From G963665545 sp963665545 (lineage in GTDB: Bacteria > Pseudomonadota > Gammaproteobacteria > Xanthomonadales > SZUA-36): a DNA stretch of 64,000 nucleotides. The number at the start of each line of letters is the position of its first letter. Position 1 is the stretch's first letter. This document shows, piece after piece, positions 17,623 to 26,791 of this stretch. A model generated the notes under the pieces. It had not been told where the DNA came from. It searched no databases and saw only the letters and a list, made by a program, of their open reading frames with translations. The DNA lies in the NCBI GenBank assembly GCA_963665545.2, contig CAXXKZ010000011.1, positions 124,001 through 188,000 of the forward strand. Reading direction: 5' to 3'. A program made the position numbers and the translations under genes.

Positions 17623-17662
17623 GCGCATCCCTGCGCTCCACGATCTAAGCACATCCTTGTGC
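17623..17662. repeat. Two hairpins with TCCC and TCCT loops
   Basis: GCGCA-TCCC-TGCGC at 17623-17636 and GCACA-TCCT-TGTGC at 17649-17662. The stems differ, but both have the closing CA...TG and the TCCN loop seen in other hairpins of this window. Confidence 0.55.
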
Positions 17663-17670
17663 AAAAGCGC

Positions 17671-17817
17671 CATCCGCCAGGCGTGGACAGTAATCCGCTC
17701 ATGGGGCATTCCGGAGGTGCAGTAGTAGCCAACACAGCAAGCGCGGAGAAGCGAGGGCAGCGCGCAGGGCCATCCGCCAGGCGTGGCCAGCAGTCCACTC
17801 ATGGGGCATTCCGGAGT
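17671..17817 (-). repeat. Two REP-like units with 100 bp spacing
   Basis: CATCCGCCAGGCGTGG begins at 17671 and again at 17771, each followed after about 12 bases by CTCATGGGGCATTCCGGAG. The linker (17735-17770) matches the sequence downstream of the copy at 11525. This is a short array of the family interrupted by both IS copies. Confidence 0.7.
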
Positions 17818-17904
17818 TAGAACAATGCAGCAGGTGTCGCCGCTGGATGCGCGGGGCTTTTGCTTGTGGATCGTAAAGCCGATACATTGACGGAAGAATA
17901 ACAA

Positions 17905-17917
17905 CGGGAGCGTCCCG
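17905..17917 (+). promoter_or_regulatory. Hairpin enclosing the nupC ribosome-binding site
   Basis: CGGGA-GCG-TCCCG, five pairs with a three-base loop, contains the GGGAG Shine-Dalgarno and ends one base before the ATG at 17919. It could lower translation initiation when folded. No ligand-binding structure is evident. Confidence 0.4.
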
Positions 17918-17918
17918 C

Positions 17919-19193
17919 ATGATTGGCGATATTGCGTTTGGGATTTTTGGACTGGGTGTCCTGATTGGCATCGCGCTGCTTCTGTCTTCACAAAAAAAGG
18001 CGGTGGACTGGCGACTGATAGGCTCGGGCGTGGCGCTGCAATTGACTTTTGCAGTCCTCGTCATCCTGATGCCCGGCGGCCGTGGGTTTTTCGAAACCCT
18101 CAGCCTGGTATTCGTCAGGGTGGTTGATTTTGCCCTGGTCGGTTCCGCCTTTATTTTCGGCGACCTCGCCAGAATCGATAGTTTCGGTTTCGTGTTCGCA
18201 TTTCAGGTGCTGCCAACGATCATTTTTTTCGCCTCCCTGATGGCGGTGCTTTATCACCTGGGCGTTATGCAGAAAGTCGTTCAGGCCATGGCCTGGGTGA
18301 TGTTAAAATTGTTGCGCGTGAGTGGCTCCGAATCGCTGGCGGTCGCGGCCAACGTATTTGCCGGCCAAACCGAGGCGCCGCTGGTGGTGCGGCCCTATAT
18401 CGCGCGCATGACCGAATCAGAATTGTTCACGATGATGGTGGGCGGCATGGCCACCATCGCTGGCGCAGTACTGGCCGCCTACATCGCCCTGTTGGGTGGC
18501 GCCGATGAAGCCCAGCGATTATTCTACGCGCGGCATTTGCTGGCGGCCAGCGTGATGGCGGCCCCGGCAACGATTGTCATCGCCAAGCTGCTCAAACCGG
18601 AAGTCAGTGAGTCGCTGACCCGTGGTTCGGTCAAATTGGAAGTCGAGAAAACGGCCATCAATGTCATCGAGGCCGCGGCCAACGGGGCCGCTGATGGCGT
18701 AAAGCTGGCAATCAATGTCGGCGGCATGCTGTTGGCATTTGTTGCATTGATTGCCATGATTAATTTCCCACTGTCCTGGCTGGGCTCAGTCATAGGTCTG
18801 GAAGCCGCCCTCGGTGAACCTTTGACCCTGTCCATCATCCTGGGTTACATCCTCTCCCCCCTGGCGTGGGTCATCGGTGTGCCGTGGCAGGATGCGGTCA
18901 TGGTCGGCGGCCTGATCGGACAAAAGGTAGTCACGAACGAATTTGTCGCCTACGTCCACCTCAATGAGATCAAGGACAGCCTGTCACCCCAGGCCGTGCT
19001 GATCTCCACTTATGCGCTATGCGGGTTCGCCAATTTTTCATCTATTGCGATCCAAATCGCCGGTATCGGTGGCCTCGCGCCAGAACGCCGCACCGATATT
19101 GCCCGGCTCGGATTGCGGGCCGTGTTGGGAGGCATGCTGGCTACGATGATGACGGCAACCATCGCCGGCGTATTGACCAAGATAGCAGGCTGA
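17919..19193 (+). CDS. nupC: Concentrative nucleoside transporter (NupC/CNT family)
   Basis: 424 residues with the CNT signatures VANVFAGQTEAPLVVRPYI and GGMATIAGAVLAAYIAL, an N-terminal three-helix region, and the Gate and Nucleoside-permease C-terminal domain (LGYILSPLAWVIGVPWQDA). It imports nucleosides with Na+ or H+ across the inner membrane. No nucleoside catabolic gene is adjacent. The LplT-PlsC gene starts 9 bp downstream and may share its transcript. Confidence 0.9.
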   Translation: MIGDIAFGIFGLGVLIGIALLLSSQKKAVDWRLIGSGVALQLTFAVLVILMPGGRGFFETLSLVFVRVVDFALVGSAFIFGDLARIDSFGFVFAFQVLPTIIFFASLMAVLYHLGVMQKVVQAMAWVMLKLLRVSGSESLAVAANVFAGQTEAPLVVRPYIARMTESELFTMMVGGMATIAGAVLAAYIALLGGADEAQRLFYARHLLAASVMAAPATIVIAKLLKPEVSESLTRGSVKLEVEKTAINVIEAAANGAADGVKLAINVGGMLLAFVALIAMINFPLSWLGSVIGLEAALGEPLTLSIILGYILSPLAWVIGVPWQDAVMVGGLIGQKVVTNEFVAYVHLNEIKDSLSPQAVLISTYALCGFANFSSIAIQIAGIGGLAPERRTDIARLGLRAVLGGMLATMMTATIAGVLTKIAG

Positions 19194-19202
19194 GGTCGAA
19201 AC

Positions 19203-21092
19203 GTGTCCGGGCAATCACAGTTCGCGCTGTTTGGACAACGGCGCTTCATGCCCTTTTTTGTGACCCAGGGTCTGGGTGCATTCAATGACAATATTTTTAA
19301 AAATGCGCTGGCGGCGATGCTGGTGTTCCAGTCAAGCCAAATTGTCGGCCTCAATACCAATCAGCTGGTCAATCTCAGCGCGATGCTGTTCATTCTGCCT
19401 TTCTTTCTTTTTTCGGCGCTGTTTGGGCAGTTCGCAGACAAATTCGAAAAATCAATGCAGATCCGCCGAATCAAATTGCTGGAAGTCGGCATCATGCTGC
19501 TGGCCACGCTGGGCTTCTGGCTCAACAGCCTGCCCCTGCTGCTCACGGTACTTTTCTTCCTCGGCCTGCAGTCAACGATATTTGGGCCCATCAAGTACGG
19601 CATCCTGCCGCAGATATTGAAACGCTCAGAACTGGTCGGTGGCAACGCCCTGGTCGAAATGGGAACATTTGTCGCGATCCTGGCCGGCACCATCGCCGGG
19701 CCACTCCTTGTCGGAATCGATGTGTCCTGGCCCTATTGGGTCGCTGCTGCCGCGCTATTGATGGCCGTAATGGGCTACCTGTTCAGTCGCCGCATCCCGA
19801 CCGCCGATGCGGCAGATCCGCAATTAGTGATCAACTGGAATCTCTATCGCGAAACCATTCGCAACCTGAAATTCATTAATGAAAGCCGCACCGTGCTCAA
19901 CAGCGTGCTGGGCATTTCCTGGTTCTGGTTTTTCGGCGCCACTTTCCTGGTGCAAATTCCCAGCTACAGCCAAAATGTCTTGGGAGGCGATGAGAACCTG
20001 ATGTCCACCCTGCTGGGGCTGTTTATTGTCGGCATCAGCGCCGGGTCATTGTTGTGCGAAAGACTCTCGGGACGCCAGGTTGAAATTGGACTGGTTCCTT
20101 TCGGGGCCATCGGGTTGACGGTTTTTGGAGTGGATCTATACCTGGCCTCACCCGATCCTGCTGCGATCGGGGCCGCCACTGTGACCGCCGGTGAATTCAT
20201 TTCCTCAAAAGAAAACTGGCGCATCATGGCTGACCTGGTGTTGATCGGCATTTTTGGCGGCTTTTACACGGTTCCACTTTATGCCCTGGTGCAGCAGCGC
20301 GCCCAGCCCGCACATCGCTCACGTGTGATTGCCGGCCTGAATATCCTAAATTCGTTGTTTATGGTGGTCTCAGCAATACTAGCCATGCTTATGCTGGGTC
20401 CGGCCGGCCTGGAAATCCCCCACCTGTTTCTGATCGCCGCCATTCTCAACGCGGTGGTCGCCGTTTACATCTTCACGCTGGTGCCGGAATTCCTGATGCG
20501 CTTCCTGATCTGGTTACTGATTCACACCATTTATCGGGTCAGGGCGCGCGGTCTGGAAAATATTCCGGAACGAGGCGCCGTCATCGTCGCCAGCAATCAT
20601 GTCAGCTTTGTGGACCCTCTCATCATCGGTGGCATGATCCGGCGACCGGTGAACTTTGTCATGTACTACAAGATTTACCGGATTCCGATTCTGAAATTCA
20701 TTTTTAAAACCGGTAAGGCCATACCCATCGCTGGTAAGAGCGAAGACTCGACCATTCTCGAGGAGGCTTTCCAGCGCATGCGCGGTGTGTTGCTCGACGG
20801 CGATGTGTTGGGCATTTTTCCTGAGGGCCACATTACCCGTGATGGCGAAATTCAACCATTCAGGCCCGGTTTGGACAAGATCATTGCGGAGCAGCCAGTG
20901 CCGGTGGTTCCGGTCGCCCTGTGCCACCTGTGGGGTTCCCTGTTCAGTCGCAAGGACAAAATGCACAAGCGGCGACCGCGAAAACTGTGGGCACGCATCG
21001 AGCTGCGCGTGGGCCAGCCCATTCCGGGTCACGAAGTCACCGCGCAACGCGTCCAGAAGGCCGTCGAGAAATTACGTGGCGAAGACCGCTAG
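19203..21092 (+). CDS. LplT-like lysophospholipid flippase fused to PlsC acyltransferase
   Basis: 629 residues. The first about 430 are an MFS transporter like LplT (FFVTQGLGAFNDNIFKNAL near residue 20). The last about 190 are a glycerolipid acyltransferase with NHVSFVDPL (the HX4D motif) and FPEGHITRDG. The pair would flip lysophospholipid inward and re-acylate it. In E. coli, LplT is separate and Aas carries PlsC plus an acyl-ACP synthetase, and larger fusions carry all three domains. Here the synthetase is missing, so acyl donor supply must come from elsewhere. Confidence 0.88.
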   Translation: MSGQSQFALFGQRRFMPFFVTQGLGAFNDNIFKNALAAMLVFQSSQIVGLNTNQLVNLSAMLFILPFFLFSALFGQFADKFEKSMQIRRIKLLEVGIMLLATLGFWLNSLPLLLTVLFFLGLQSTIFGPIKYGILPQILKRSELVGGNALVEMGTFVAILAGTIAGPLLVGIDVSWPYWVAAAALLMAVMGYLFSRRIPTADAADPQLVINWNLYRETIRNLKFINESRTVLNSVLGISWFWFFGATFLVQIPSYSQNVLGGDENLMSTLLGLFIVGISAGSLLCERLSGRQVEIGLVPFGAIGLTVFGVDLYLASPDPAAIGAATVTAGEFISSKENWRIMADLVLIGIFGGFYTVPLYALVQQRAQPAHRSRVIAGLNILNSLFMVVSAILAMLMLGPAGLEIPHLFLIAAILNAVVAVYIFTLVPEFLMRFLIWLLIHTIYRVRARGLENIPERGAVIVASNHVSFVDPLIIGGMIRRPVNFVMYYKIYRIPILKFIFKTGKAIPIAGKSEDSTILEEAFQRMRGVLLDGDVLGIFPEGHITRDGEIQPFRPGLDKIIAEQPVPVVPVALCHLWGSLFSRKDKMHKRRPRKLWARIELRVGQPIPGHEVTAQRVQKAVEKLRGEDR

Positions 21093-21100
21093 GAGCCTGT

Positions 21101-21412
21101 TCACAATTGGCGCACTTCGCCGCAATTCCAGCATTTGTCGAAGTTGCCGTCCGAGGCTTCGCTGCAGTTATTGCAGACCCAACTCGCCTCAGGCTCTGAT
21201 GGGGCGCCGATCTCCTTCAACAGCAGGGTTGCCTGATCCAGGTCGCTCTCTTCGAGGATGAACAATTGCGGTACAATTTCCACGAAAGGCAATTCGCCCA
21301 ACACGCCCGAGCTGAATTGGTTCTTCAGAAATGTGCGCACACCATTGGACTCGAGCACCGACTGCATCTGCCCTACCAGGCTCAGATCAAAGTCCTCGAA
21401 CACTTTGATCAT
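21101..21412 (-). CDS. DUF2007-type protein with C-terminal zinc ribbon
   Basis: 103 residues. The N-terminal about 70 resemble the DUF2007/putative signal-transducing domain (IKVFEDFDLSLVGQMQSVLE), a small PII-like fold of unknown role. The C-terminal zinc ribbon has Cys80, Cys83, Cys94 and Cys97. Its ATG overlaps the msrB stop (21409-21412), so the two are co-translated. Function unknown. Confidence 0.75.
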   Translation of the reverse strand: MIKVFEDFDLSLVGQMQSVLESNGVRTFLKNQFSSGVLGELPFVEIVPQLFILEESDLDQATLLLKEIGAPSEPEASWVCNNCSEASDGNFDKCWNCGEVRQL

Positions 21413-21816
21413 GGCGATGGTTCTTTGTCCTCAATAAACTGCAGGGAAGCTGAATTAATGCAATATCGCATGCCGGTAGGTGGCGGGCCGTCCGGAAAAA
21501 TATGTCCCAGATGGGCCTCGCAGTTAGCGCACAATAATTCGACCCGGCTCATACCGCCCGCATTGTCGGGCCGTTGAACTATTCCGGCTTCATCCAGCTC
21601 TGAATGAAAACTTGGCCAGCCGCAACCTGAGTGAAATTTGCTGTTCGAATCGAAAAGCGCATGATTGCAACAAACACAACGATAGACGCCCCTGTCCCAG
21701 TGTTGGTCGTATTCACCGCTACGTGGCGCCTCCGTGCCTGCCTGCCGGGTGACCCGGAATTGCTCAGGGCTCAATTCTTGCGCCCATTCGCGCTCGCTTT
21801 TTTCAATCTTCGCCAT
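21409..21816 (-). CDS. msrB: Peptide-methionine (R)-S-oxide reductase
   Basis: 135 residues from the ATG at 21816. A longer frame exists upstream but has no family match. MsrB reduces R-methionine sulfoxide in proteins. Two zinc CxxC pairs (VYRCVCCNHALF and LLCANCEAHLGH) and the catalytic cysteine in MRYCINSASLQF are present, as is the GCGWPSFHS segment. Co-translated with the DUF2007 gene, divergent from the lipoprotein gene. Confidence 0.93.
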   Translation of the reverse strand: MAKIEKSEREWAQELSPEQFRVTRQAGTEAPRSGEYDQHWDRGVYRCVCCNHALFDSNSKFHSGCGWPSFHSELDEAGIVQRPDNAGGMSRVELLCANCEAHLGHIFPDGPPPTGMRYCINSASLQFIEDKEPSP

Positions 21817-21856
21817 GCGTCGTTCCAATATCAGTTGCCGAATGCCCGAGTCCAAT

Positions 21857-22966
21857 ATGGGGACTAATATCAGAATACCTAAAAAACGGGGCTTGCTGTT
21901 GCTGGTCGTGTGCCTGGCAGCCATCCCGGCGCTTCAACTGGCAGGTTGTACCGGGCCAGGATATTACGCCCAGGCCATATCCGGACACATGGGACTGATG
22001 ATCAGTCGTCAGTCCGTCGAAGCCCTGCTCGCCAATAGCAGCACTGACCCGGAGCTGGCGAAGAACCTTGAGCAGGCCATGGCACTGCGGGAATTTGCCA
22101 CTGCGGCGCTGGCGCTTCCCAACGATGGCAGTTATACAGATTTCGTAGAGACCGGCAGGGATGCCGTGGTATGGAACGTCGTGGCGGCCCCGGAATTTTC
22201 CCTGGAGGCGAAAAAGTGGTGTTTTCTGGTGTCCGGATGTGTGTCCTATCGGGGTTACTTCGAACGCGACAAAGCGGATAAGTTTGCAAACCGGCTGCAA
22301 GCCAGGGGATATGATGTTTCCGTCTCTCCGGCCATCGCCTACTCCACCCTGGGCTGGTTCGATGATCCACTGCTTGACACCATGTTTCGTTATACCGATG
22401 TGCAACTGGCTGCATTCGTTTTTCATGAACTCGCGCATCGCAAGTTATATGTCAGCGGTGATACTGCTTTCAACGAAGCCTATGCCACCGCCGTGGAACT
22501 TGTGGGCGTAAGGTTGTGGCTGGAAGGAATTCAACAGACCGATGCCCTTGCACGCTGGCTTGCCACGCAGACCGCCGCTGGAGATTTTGCACATCTGATC
22601 CAACAAGCCCGCGAGGCACTGCGCGCTGTCTACGCATCCGGGGCAAAGCTTGAAGCCATGAGAATGCAAAAATCACACGTGCTGGAAAGGCTTGAGTCAG
22701 ACTATCGGGTGCTGGTCGGCGAACAGTGGGGTGATCATGACTATTTCGCCGGTTGGTTCGGGCGGCCGCTGAATAACGCCAGCCTGTCTTTGATGAGCAG
22801 CTATCAGGGGGGTGAATGTGCTTTTTCAGAATTGTGGTCACAATCTGACCATGATCCGGCCCGATTTCATGCTCTGGCCAGGACACAGGCCGGCTTGCCG
22901 GCCCCGGATCGCAAGAAATGGCTGGAATCGTCCTGTGAAAGCATTGCTTCAAGGGGCAAATTGTGA
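21857..22966 (+). CDS. Lipoprotein zinc peptidase (PF10023 putative aminopeptidase)
   Basis: Start set at ATG 21857 (alternative 21842), which yields a basic n-region, a hydrophobic stretch and the lipobox LAGC. Upstream in-frame starts fall within msrB. The mature protein has the gluzincin motif HELAH, with a downstream Glu in FNEAYATAVE, as in the putative aminopeptidase family PF10023. Predicted to be anchored in the envelope; substrate unknown. It ends in TTGTGA just before lptD. Confidence 0.8.
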   Translation: MGTNIRIPKKRGLLLLVVCLAAIPALQLAGCTGPGYYAQAISGHMGLMISRQSVEALLANSSTDPELAKNLEQAMALREFATAALALPNDGSYTDFVETGRDAVVWNVVAAPEFSLEAKKWCFLVSGCVSYRGYFERDKADKFANRLQARGYDVSVSPAIAYSTLGWFDDPLLDTMFRYTDVQLAAFVFHELAHRKLYVSGDTAFNEAYATAVELVGVRLWLEGIQQTDALARWLATQTAAGDFAHLIQQAREALRAVYASGAKLEAMRMQKSHVLERLESDYRVLVGEQWGDHDYFAGWFGRPLNNASLSLMSSYQGGECAFSELWSQSDHDPARFHALARTQAGLPAPDRKKWLESSCESIASRGKL

Positions 22967-23052
22967 CAATTTACCGGCGGCGGCTGATAAATTCGCCTGC
23001 TGACTTCTCCTCTCAGGACCCAGGCCGAATAAAACCACCATTCCGAGCTGCA

Positions 23053-25275
23053 GTGAATCCCATCCGTCTGACAATCGTCGCGCTGCTCACAGCAGGATTT
23101 GCCTTCGCGGTGTCCCCCTTGCCGGCCCAGCAAACGGTTGGGCGCGCCGAACTGCAGGAGGCCCATAGAGAGGCCAGAGCCCAGGCGATTTCCGCTTGTC
23201 CCGACCCGGCCTTGGGTGCCATATACCCGACTGCGCCAGATCGCTCTCAGGCACCCATCGTGCTGTGGGCCAGGCAACTTGACGCAAGAAACGAGGAATA
23301 CGCCAAAGCCCAAGGCAATGTGGAACTGTTCCGTGCCGACCAACACCTCGAAACGGATGTTCTTCTCTACTCTCCGGCCACCCGTACCATCAGCATGCCC
23401 GGGCATCTGAATTATGAAGACTCCCAATTGTGGATCAATGCAGAATCTGCCGAATATGGGTTCGAATCAGAATCGGGTGAATTTCTGCAGGTTGATTATG
23501 GCCTGACCGGTTCCAGCGCCAACGGCCAGGCGGAGGCGATCACTCTGCACGGCGGGCATACTTCCAATCTCACCGTGATGGACTACACCACCTGCCCCGG
23601 CGACAAACCGGACTGGCAATTATCCGCCAGGGAACTGAAGTTGCGCCATGATGAGGGCATTGGCATCGCCAGGGGCGCCAAGCTGAAATTCAAGGGTGTG
23701 CCTATTCTCTACGCGCCGATATTCAGCTTCCCGATCGATGACCGGCGCAAGAGCGGTTTCCTTTATCCCGGTTTCAGCAATACCAATGACAACGGATTCG
23801 AATTGGGCATTCCCTATTACTGGAATATTCGACCCAACATGGATGCGACCATTGAACCCCGTTATTTCACTTCCCGTGGCTTTATGCTCACCGGAGAGTA
23901 CCGCTTTCTAACCCGGCGAACCCGCGGATTTTTGGATTTCGATTACATGCCCGACGACAGTAAAACAGATGAGGCCCGCTATCACTACCGCGTCAGCCAC
24001 GGCGCATCTTTTTCGAAGGGCTGGTCGACCCGCATATTGCTGGATCGGGTCAGCGACGATGAATATTTCCAGGATTTTGGCTCCAGCCTGGACCAGACTT
24101 CGAAGCAGTTCGCGCGCAGCAGCGCAGTTCTGACCGGCGTCGGCCGTTACTGGAACTTCGAGATGTTGTTCGACGATTTCCAGGTGATCGATGATTCGGT
24201 CGGCCCCCTCAACGAACCTTACCGCCGGCTGCCAAGGCTTGGGTTCTTCCTCGACCGCCCATTTGGCGTCACCGGCATTGGCTTCAAACTGAATTCTGAA
24301 TTGGTCTATTTTGACAAGGAAATCGGTATCACCGGAGGGCGGCTGGACCTGATGGGTGAACTGTACTGGGAGCGCTTCACGGGTTGGGGATTTATCCGGC
24401 CAGGCCTGGCCTACCGTTACACCAGCTATGAATTGGACTATCCTGTGGGGGACGATCCCGGGCCAAGTTCGCCCCATCGTTCACTGCCGATCGCCAGCCT
24501 GGATGCCGGACTGTTCTTCGAAAAATCACACACAGATGGTGGATTCCAAATGCTGGAGCCGCGCATTTTTTATCTCTACGTACCCTTTGAAGACCAGCAA
24601 AACCTGCCTCGGTTCGATACCGGCGAATTTACTTTCGGTTTCAGCCAGCTGTTCAACACCAACCGCTTTTCCGGCAGCGATCGTCAGGGTGACGCCCACC
24701 AGTTGTCACTGGCGCTGACGACCCGTTCGGTAAAAGACGACGGACAGGAGACATGGTCATTCAGCGTGGGTCAGATCATTTACCTTGAAGACCGCCAGAT
24801 GCAACTCAAATCCAGTATCGTTGACGAAGATACGTTGTCGCCGCTGGTCGCAGAATTGGCCTGGCACCCTTTCCGACGCATCAGCACCCGGGCAGGACTG
24901 CAATGGGACTGGAACCAGGATCGACTGGATGTTGGCAGCATTGGCTTCAGCTACAACGGCAAAGCCGGACTGCGGGCGATTTTCGATTACCGTTTTCGGC
25001 GTGACCGCGTCGACCAGTTCGATTTTCGGTTTTTCTGGCCGGTCAACGAGCGCTGGCGTGTGATTTCCCGGCTCAACTACTCCTTCGCCGACGAGGATCT
25101 GTTGGAAGCCCAGGCGGGATTTGAGTACGAGAGCTGCTGCTGGGCGGTGCGCACCGTTTATCGCCGCTACCTCAAGAACCGTGACGGCGATTTTCGCGAC
25201 GGCATCTATTTCGAGCTGAACCTTAAGGGCTTGGCCAGCGTGGGCACCGGGTCACAGAATCGGTTTCACTATTAG
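23053..25275 (+). CDS. lptD: LPS-assembly outer membrane protein LptD
   Basis: About 740 residues from a GTG at 23053, which gives a clean signal peptide ending in PLPAQQ. A GTG at 22963, overlapping the previous stop, would add 30 residues before it and is less likely. An N-terminal OstA/LptA-like jellyroll (GNVELFRADQHLETDVLLYS) is followed by the C-terminal 26-strand barrel domain, which starts near DDRRKSGFLYPGF and ends in NRFHY. With LptE it inserts LPS into the outer leaflet. It is followed, as in many gammaproteobacteria, by surA. Confidence 0.95.
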   Translation: MNPIRLTIVALLTAGFAFAVSPLPAQQTVGRAELQEAHREARAQAISACPDPALGAIYPTAPDRSQAPIVLWARQLDARNEEYAKAQGNVELFRADQHLETDVLLYSPATRTISMPGHLNYEDSQLWINAESAEYGFESESGEFLQVDYGLTGSSANGQAEAITLHGGHTSNLTVMDYTTCPGDKPDWQLSARELKLRHDEGIGIARGAKLKFKGVPILYAPIFSFPIDDRRKSGFLYPGFSNTNDNGFELGIPYYWNIRPNMDATIEPRYFTSRGFMLTGEYRFLTRRTRGFLDFDYMPDDSKTDEARYHYRVSHGASFSKGWSTRILLDRVSDDEYFQDFGSSLDQTSKQFARSSAVLTGVGRYWNFEMLFDDFQVIDDSVGPLNEPYRRLPRLGFFLDRPFGVTGIGFKLNSELVYFDKEIGITGGRLDLMGELYWERFTGWGFIRPGLAYRYTSYELDYPVGDDPGPSSPHRSLPIASLDAGLFFEKSHTDGGFQMLEPRIFYLYVPFEDQQNLPRFDTGEFTFGFSQLFNTNRFSGSDRQGDAHQLSLALTTRSVKDDGQETWSFSVGQIIYLEDRQMQLKSSIVDEDTLSPLVAELAWHPFRRISTRAGLQWDWNQDRLDVGSIGFSYNGKAGLRAIFDYRFRRDRVDQFDFRFFWPVNERWRVISRLNYSFADEDLLEAQAGFEYESCCWAVRTVYRRYLKNRDGDFRDGIYFELNLKGLASVGTGSQNRFHY

Positions 25276-25315
25276 TGCCGGGGATGTGTATCCAGGCCCA
25301 ATATGTCGAAAGGCA

Positions 25316-25345
25316 TTGGAGTGGATCACCGGCCTGGGCTAAAAT
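25316..25345 (+). promoter_or_regulatory. Candidate promoter of the surA operon
   Basis: TTGGAG at 25316-25321 and TAAAAT at 25340-25345 with an 18-base spacer, 81 bp before the surA start, in the only sizeable gap between lptD and apaH. Confidence 0.45.
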
Positions 25346-25426
25346 GTGCTTTGAGCGCAACCCCGAGAAGCAATCCCTGCGACTAATCCAGGTTCGATTT
25401 CGCAGCCAGATTTTGGAGTCACGGAC

Positions 25427-26761
25427 ATGAAAACCGCCACAGCCATTCGCCTCCACCGAATTCCGGTGCTGCTTGGTGTTGTATTCATCACAGCGAGTTT
25501 GATGATGTCACCAGCGACGTTCTCCCAGACCATCAAGGCCGTCCAGGGGGAACCCATCGACGGCATCGTGGCCCTCATCGAAGAGGATGTGATACTGCGC
25601 AGTGAACTCGATCTCGAAGTCGCCAACATTGTGAAACGCATCCGCGACAGGGGCGATGCCATGCCACCGAGGGACATGCTTGAACGGCAGGTGCTTGAAA
25701 ATCTGATCAACCAGGAGTTGCAGGTTCAACGGGCACTGCAGACCGGCATCAGAATCAGCGACGCAGACATCGACCAGAGGCTGGTCGCGCTGGCCGATCA
25801 AAACGGTCTGACGGTGGCGCAGTTGCGGCAGATTATTGAAAAGGAAGGCCGGGATTTTGGCGAGTGGCGGCGCAACATTGGCGAGCAAATCCTGACCGAG
25901 CGATTGCGCCAACGCATCGCCAGCGGCATGGATGCCATCACCGAAACCGAAATCAATATCTTACTGGCGTCAGAAGACCTGTCGGGCGGCGAGTATCATC
26001 TGTCCCACATCATGATGAACCTTCCCGATGGCGCGACGCCGGATCAGATTCGCGCCAAACAGGCAGAGGTCGATGACGTATACCGCCGCCTGCTCGAAGG
26101 CCTGGATTTCGCTTCGGCTGCAATCAGTTATTCCAACGACGAAACCGCGCTCGATGGCGGTGAAGTCGGCTGGCGCGACCTGCACAGTATTCCGGCATTT
26201 TTTGCCGACAATATCCGGGATTTACGCGCCGGTGAGTTTACCAAACCGGTCCGCAGCCCGGGCGGATTCCATATCCTCAAAGTCAACGATTACCGCGAAC
26301 AGCGACAGGTCGTGGTCAAGGAATTCAACGCCCGCCACATCATGATCGAAATCAACGAATTGATGACCGCCCGCAACGCCATGGACGAGATTAGCCGAAT
26401 CAAAAAGCGCCTCGATAGCGGCGAAGATTTCGCTGCATTGGCGAAACAATATTCGGATGATCCCACCACTGCGAACATCGGCGGGGACATGGGCTGGTTT
26501 CCACCGGAAGCTTATGGCGAGCGAGTGGCGCTGACGCTGCAGGGATTGAAGGTCGACGACACCAGCGAGCCTTTCCAGACCATCGCCGGCTGGCACATCA
26601 TGGAGTTACTGGGCACGCGCGAAATAGACCGCACCGAAGAGGCCATCCGCCAGGAAGCACGCAATCAGATCATGGCGCAAAAGGCCGAGCAGGAAATCAA
26701 GAAAACCCTGCGTCAGTTTCGCGATGAAGCATTCGTCGAAATTAAACTCGCCGACGCTTAG
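25427..26761 (+). CDS. surA: Periplasmic chaperone/peptidyl-prolyl isomerase SurA
   Basis: 444 residues with a signal peptide (cleavage near ATFSQ), an N-terminal chaperone domain starting PIDGIVALIEEDVILRSELD, and two parvulin domains (about 180-285 and 290-395; HLSHIMMNLPDGATPDQ and RHIMIEINELM). It escorts outer membrane proteins to the BAM complex. It is upstream of pdxA with 30 bp between them, the classic order. Confidence 0.96.
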   Translation: MKTATAIRLHRIPVLLGVVFITASLMMSPATFSQTIKAVQGEPIDGIVALIEEDVILRSELDLEVANIVKRIRDRGDAMPPRDMLERQVLENLINQELQVQRALQTGIRISDADIDQRLVALADQNGLTVAQLRQIIEKEGRDFGEWRRNIGEQILTERLRQRIASGMDAITETEINILLASEDLSGGEYHLSHIMMNLPDGATPDQIRAKQAEVDDVYRRLLEGLDFASAAISYSNDETALDGGEVGWRDLHSIPAFFADNIRDLRAGEFTKPVRSPGGFHILKVNDYREQRQVVVKEFNARHIMIEINELMTARNAMDEISRIKKRLDSGEDFAALAKQYSDDPTTANIGGDMGWFPPEAYGERVALTLQGLKVDDTSEPFQTIAGWHIMELLGTREIDRTEEAIRQEARNQIMAQKAEQEIKKTLRQFRDEAFVEIKLADA

Positions 26762-26791
26762 GGCGAATGGCCTTCGGCAGGTGACCCAACC

